Shown here piece by piece: positions 60,633-64,000 of a stretch of 64,000 bases of DNA. Location: NCBI GenBank assembly GCA_032622095.1, contig CP136067.1, positions 95,656,707 through 95,720,706 on the forward strand. Direction: 5' to 3'. This DNA comes from Siphonodentalium dalli. Taxonomy: Eukaryota; Mollusca; Scaphopoda; Gadilida; Siphonodentaliidae. The notes beneath the pieces are model-generated. The model was not told where the DNA came from. It saw nothing but the letters and a program-made list of their open reading frames with translations, and ran no database searches. How positions within the stretch are numbered: position 1 is the first letter of the stretch; each line of letters opens with the position of its first letter. The translations under genes were made by a program, and so were the position numbers.

Positions 60633-60648
60633 GGCCCTGAAAAGGGCC
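60633..60648 (-). terminator. Histone-type 3' stem-loop after the 58-residue gene
   Basis: GGCCCTTTTCAGGGCC on the minus strand, 20 bp after the stop and 13 bp before the covariant hairpin. Confidence 0.8.
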
Positions 60649-60668
60649 GTTTTGTACGCCATCAAAAT

Positions 60669-60845
60669 TCACTCACCAATTTTCTCAGAGTGTGAATTTT
60701 GCTTTTGTTCCCCCGCTGTTCTTTTTTGCAGGACCAGCTTTGAACGGGCGGTCACTTCTCTTGCGTGTCTGTCCCACATTATCTGCGGCGTTATCCCCAT
60801 CGTTCCTCTCAGTATCGCCATCAAGGGTTCGGGTATTGCAGTCAT
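60669..60845 (-). CDS. Uncharacterised 58-residue basic protein
   Basis: The ATG at 60,845 is chosen because the context ACATTCAAAG-ATGACTGC is the same as at the OTU-like genes. The product starts MTAIPEPLMAILRG, has a helical basic middle (RHAREVTARSKLVLQKR) and a polar end. No domain is recognised. The 5' region is a copy of the shared promoter module; two histone-type hairpins follow. The last codons overlap a sequence like a splice donor (GGTGAGTGA), but no acceptor lies before the hairpins. Confidence 0.5.
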   Translation of the reverse strand: MTAIPEPLMAILRGTMGITPQIMWDRHAREVTARSKLVLQKRTAGEQKQNSHSEKIGE

Positions 60846-60886
60846 CTTTGAATGTAGAATAAGTCTGAAGATCCGTCTTGAACTTG

Positions 60887-61435
60887 TATTACGATTGCGC
60901 GGACGGTAGAGAAAGCACATAATACTTTGACGTTAAAAATGACAAATGTTCCCTGACGTTGTGTTTCTTTTCAGTGCATTATCTGTTAGTTTCACCATTT
61001 CGATATGTTATAGATTAAATTTATGATAGTATATACAATTAATTAAGATATTTTAACATATGAATTCATCTTCGTTCATAAACGATGACCAAGTAAAGTT
61101 ATCAAATGCAATGATCAAGAAAAATGTTCAGTATGTTTCTTGTGTTCAGTTTTTATGTATAAAATATGTACAATTCCAAAACCAAAAACTAGAAAAACAT
61201 TCCATATTTGCCTAACGAGGTAATAAATATATCAATCATGTGTACCAAATAATAGATAATGATCTAACGAAATTAAAAACATTTGTTTGATCGCTATGCA
61301 ATAATGATTAAGAAAAATATGCATGGTGATCCGGTTCTGAAAAAACACAACGTCAGGAAATATTTGTCAATTTTAACGCCAACGCGACATGTGATTTCAT
61401 TGTCGCCCGTGTCAAATGTATACAAATATTTTCAC
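60887..61435. promoter_or_regulatory. Bidirectional promoter/leader module, copy 2
   Basis: It matches 59,016-59,538 closely, with the CGTCAGG core again inverted at both edges. It serves the minus-strand gene at 60,845 and the plus-strand gene at 61,459. Confidence 0.7.
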
Positions 61436-61458
61436 TTTTTCAGTGAACTTCATTCATT

Positions 61459-61824
61459 ATGCCGTCTTTAAAGAAATTTATCAAGAAGTTGTGAAGGAAG
61501 AGAGATTCGTCAGAGGAGACGGAGATAAAAAGATATAGGAAATGGCAGGATTCTCCTGAACAAAAGGTGGTACAGAAGCAGATGCTAAGAGATTTTCTGG
61601 CTCGGCGACGACCATCGCCTGAAGTATGTGATCAAGAATCAAGCAATCAAGAATCAAGCAATCTTGATCTCGTGGAGATCTTGTCACAGATCAAGAAGAA
61701 AGATCTGTGCAATGCAGCAATTGACAGCTTCGCTCAGGCTGCTGCGGCGCACAGATCAAATCCTACTTGGTCTGTGACAATTAATCCCAACGGGATATAT
61801 CCTGATTTGGCAGAATTTTTATGA
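61459..61824 (+). pseudogene. Uncharacterised 122-codon gene with an in-frame TGA at codon 12
   Basis: The ATG at 61,459 starts MPSLKKFIKKL, then TGA (61,492-61,494) interrupts. The same frame is open for 110 more codons to TGA at 61,822. The downstream part has a basic start, DFLARRRPSP, a short SSNQESSN repeat, a helical LDLVEILSQIKKKDLC segment and an Ala-rich run. Promoter module and 3' hairpin are both in place. A single base change from an Arg codon could explain the stop, but readthrough, a sequencing error or a start further down cannot be excluded; no ATG lies before about codon 40. Family unknown. Confidence 0.5.
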
Positions 61825-61843
61825 ATTCTGGAAAAGAAAAAAC

Positions 61844-61859
61844 GGCCCTTTTCAGGGCC
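61844..61859 (+). terminator. Histone-type 3' stem-loop after the 122-codon gene
   Basis: GGCCCTTTTCAGGGCC with AAAAC before and ACCCA after, exactly the histone flanks. The hairpin starts 19 bp after the stop. Confidence 0.8.
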
Positions 61860-62043
61860 ACCCACATTTCCCAAAAGGTTACTCTTTCATAGCTGAAAAA
61901 AACAAAACACGATTGTTCAATTCATAATTTATTCACACAACATAATTTTCAAATGTTTGTATCGATTTGTTTATCTGTTTTGGAATGTAGAATGGTCTCA
62001 GCTTCTTTTTCTTGGAAGTTTTCTTGGAATTTTCAAAATCTGG

Positions 62044-62113
62044 AGAATTACATCTGCTTTTATAGCATTTTCATCGCGAATGCTATAAAAGCTATAAAAG
62101 CAGGTGTAATTCT
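62044..62113. promoter_or_regulatory. Palindromic promoter of the right polymerase gene
   Basis: AGAATTACATCTGC and TTTTATAGCATT are mirrored after a 9-bp loop, with one extra GCTATAAAA unit in the right arm. TATA boxes lie at 62,084-62,090 and 62,093-62,099 for the plus strand. The leader to the ATG would be about 50-60 bases. It is unrelated to the module used by the small genes. Confidence 0.65.
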
Positions 62114-62180
62114 ACACTTTACACTTCAACTCCGAAGAAGCCAGTCGCAATATTTTTTGCTGACAAAACTCAAGACAAAA

Positions 62181-64000
62181 ATGTTTAAGAGAATTAAAAG
62201 ACCTGTTTCAGACGACGCCACCAGCGAAGAAGATATTGTTAGAAAAAGACCAAGGCCTGCAGTTATTGAAGAGAGCGATATGGAAACTGATGAGGCAGAA
62301 AGTGAAGAGAGCGATATGGAAACTGATGAGGCAGAAAGTGAAGAGAGCGATATGGAAACTGATAGGGCAGAAAGTGAAGAAAGTTCTAGTGATGGGCAGA
62401 TTGGACGCGGTCGAAGACAGAATAGAGAAATTGGTGGGAAGAGAAAGAGAAGTCTGGCTAGAGAGCGTGTTGTGTTCAATCCAACAAAATATTTCAAATT
62501 GGAGCTGAACTCGGAGAAATTTTCCAGAAAATTTAAATCAGCATCACGACAATTTGGTGTGAAATTCGAGAAATTTACAGATCCAATCGAAAATATTCCA
62601 GAGATATTTGAGAAGTTGACAGAAGAATTGAAACAGAAATGTTCAGCAAATGAGAAGACAAGAATCAGAGTTACGATAAATCATCCAGGACTTGATATGA
62701 GCATTTTCATTCCATTCACAAAAGCCAGTGAATTGAATGGTGGGACACTCATGGATAATATTCAAAATGTGGTTCAATCAAATGCAGACTTTACAATTCA
62801 TGACGGTGCACTCAATTTCGAAATCTTCGTTACAGATATTCCGGAAGGTGGTACACGACACTCACTACATTATGGACCATTTGCAGACAAGAACAAGCTG
62901 ACAAAAGTAAAAAGAAGTATTGTCCGGATTGAAAATGCTGATGATGTTATGTGTATGGCAAGATCTATTGTCGTCGGAATGTGTAAGGCAGATAGTGATG
63001 GATCTGCGTGCTGGTCAAAGAAATGGAAAAGAATAAGACAATCAATATACACAGCACAAACAGATGCAGCAAAAAATCTACTCAACCGTGCTGGCATTCC
63101 ACACGATACAGTTTGCAGTATCAATGAGTTCCACAAGATTCAAGAAATATTGTATCCAGAATATGTTGTGAAAATTCACAATGAATTTGCTGGCGCTGGA
63201 TTTCTATTTGAACCTGCAGAAATGTGTTCGGAGAGCAAATGTGTACACATCTACTACAACAACAATCACTTCGACACCATAACATCAATCAAAGGATTTC
63301 TAGGCACCAGCTACTACTGCGAATTCTGTGACATTGGATTCCATATGCGTGGCGATCATCGATGCAGATTTGTTTGTGCATGCTGGTCATTGACACAGTG
63401 TAATTTCACAAATTGGGTGAAGTGTAGAACGTGTCGACGATCATTCAGAAGTAAATCTTGTTTCGACAACCATTTGAAGACGGAAGGAAAACAGAAAGGA
63501 AAAATATGTGATTTGGTTCAACTATGCAACAAATGTGATGAAGAAATTCTCATCAATAAATCAAGCAGACATATATGTGCGGGGTTGAAGAAATGCAAAC
63601 ATTGCAAAGAAATCGTTGAAGCAGATCACAGGTGCTACATTCCAAAATATGAATCACCGGAAAAGAAACCTGCAAAGATTCCATATGTATTCTTTGACTT
63701 TGAATGCAGACAAGACACAGGTGTTCATATTCCAAACTTCTGTGTTGCACATACCGCTTGTGGAGATTGCATGTGCAAACCAATCGAAGAAAAATGTGAA
63801 ACATGCAGACCGGATTCCAGAGAATTTGTATTCAATGGCGACAACGTTTTAACAGACTTCACAAACTGGTTATTCCACCAAGATCACAAAGGATGTGTTG
63901 CAATAGCACATAATGCTCAGGGATACGATGCACAGTTTCTACTTCAAGCACTCATACAAAGTGGAATTCATAAACCAGAACTGATCATGAATGGAAACAA
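62181..64000 (+). CDS. Protein-primed-type family B DNA polymerase (N-terminal and exonuclease parts)
   Basis: The frame is open from ATG 62,181 to the window edge (606 codons). In order: an acidic stretch with three 12-residue repeats (residues 30-65); a basic KRKR segment; an N-terminal domain with NADDVMCMARSIVVG; YYNNNHFDTITS; a Cys/His-rich zinc region (about 376-490, starting SYYCEFCDIGF); exonuclease motif I in VFFDFEC (Asp506, Glu508) and motif II in AHNAQGYDAQFLL (Asn578, Asp583). The two metal-binding motifs are intact, so proofreading is likely. The polymerase core lies beyond the window. This order is typical of Polinton, adintovirus and related replicators. It shares the layout but little sequence with the gene at 1-1214. 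Confidence 0.88.
   Translation, partial: MFKRIKRPVSDDATSEEDIVRKRPRPAVIEESDMETDEAESEESDMETDEAESEESDMETDRAESEESSSDGQIGRGRRQNREIGGKRKRSLARERVVFNPTKYFKLELNSEKFSRKFKSASRQFGVKFEKFTDPIENIPEIFEKLTEELKQKCSANEKTRIRVTINHPGLDMSIFIPFTKASELNGGTLMDNIQNVVQSNADFTIHDGALNFEIFVTDIPEGGTRHSLHYGPFADKNKLTKVKRSIVRIENADDVMCMARSIVVGMCKADSDGSACWSKKWKRIRQSIYTAQTDAAKNLLNRAGIPHDTVCSINEFHKIQEILYPEYVVKIHNEFAGAGFLFEPAEMCSESKCVHIYYNNNHFDTITSIKGFLGTSYYCEFCDIGFHMRGDHRCRFVCACWSLTQCNFTNWVKCRTCRRSFRSKSCFDNHLKTEGKQKGKICDLVQLCNKCDEEILINKSSRHICAGLKKCKHCKEIVEADHRCYIPKYESPEKKPAKIPYVFFDFECRQDTGVHIPNFCVAHTACGDCMCKPIEEKCETCRPDSREFVFNGDNVLTDFTNWLFHQDHKGCVAIAHNAQGYDAQFLLQALIQSGIHKPELIMNGN
62268..62375 (+). repeat. Three 36-bp tandem repeats in the polymerase gene
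   Basis: The units encode EESDMETDEAES three times (Arg for Glu in the third) and are almost identical, so the expansion is recent and in frame. Confidence 0.9.

Larger units (their letters stand above)
57643..64000 (+). mobile_element. Polinton/adintovirus-like element with histone-type 3' ends (left part)
   Basis: The element holds two OTU-like gene copies, three small genes and a protein-primed-type polymerase gene, and runs off the right edge. The proposed left end is AGTAGTAATGG at 57,643, right after a stub of the GCAGAATGAGG MITE family (CTGAGTTTAGTGTGCC). Polinton ends are known to start with AG. Integrase, packaging ATPase, protease and capsid genes would be expected beyond the window; none is seen here. 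The right terminal repeat and target duplication are outside, so the boundary is inferred. Confidence 0.7.

Noticed and set aside
61492-61494. TGA as a selenocysteine codon
   Set aside because: No SECIS-like element is evident downstream and the short 3' region is taken by the histone-type hairpin.

Overview
The window is animal nuclear DNA, most likely from a marine invertebrate; I cannot name the species. It is AT-rich, with long non-coding stretches, many small inverted-repeat transposons (MITEs), Helitron-like elements, LINE relics and a host gene split into one-domain exons. Only a few percent of the window codes for protein.

Left end (1 to about 5,300): part of an integrated virus-like element of Polinton/Maverick or adintovirus type. 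A protein-primed-type family B DNA polymerase gene runs off the left edge on the minus strand. A promoter-like array of four 135-bp repeats separates it from a divergent plus-strand gene with two PC4 (single-stranded DNA binding) domains. A small two-exon gene for an acidic 58-residue protein follows, then a tentative tiny minus-strand gene.

Middle (about 5,300 to 57,640): host DNA full of repeats. A minus-strand host gene crosses it, seen as four exons that each encode one EGF domain (55,205-55,321; 48,829-48,942; 39,331-39,444; 19,362-19,472), all with symmetric phase 1 boundaries. The first and last lie in a duplicated block of about 1 kb. Its introns hold most of the MITEs, two Helitron-like elements (30.3-33.2 kb and 44.8-48.1 kb), a 4.5-kb element with minisatellite-like inverted ends (33,265-37,749), and several satellite arrays.

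Right end (57,643 to beyond 64,000): a second, different Polinton/adintovirus-like element. It starts with an almost perfect 572-bp palindrome carrying an OTU-like gene in both orientations. Three small genes and a family B DNA polymerase gene follow; the polymerase runs off the right edge with exonuclease motifs I and II intact. Each of the small genes in the element ends in a 16-base hairpin that matches the 3' stem-loop of metazoan replication-dependent histone mRNAs. Their 5' regions are copies of one bidirectional promoter/leader module. A mobile element that uses histone-type 3' ends and so may tie its expression to S phase is the most striking thing here.
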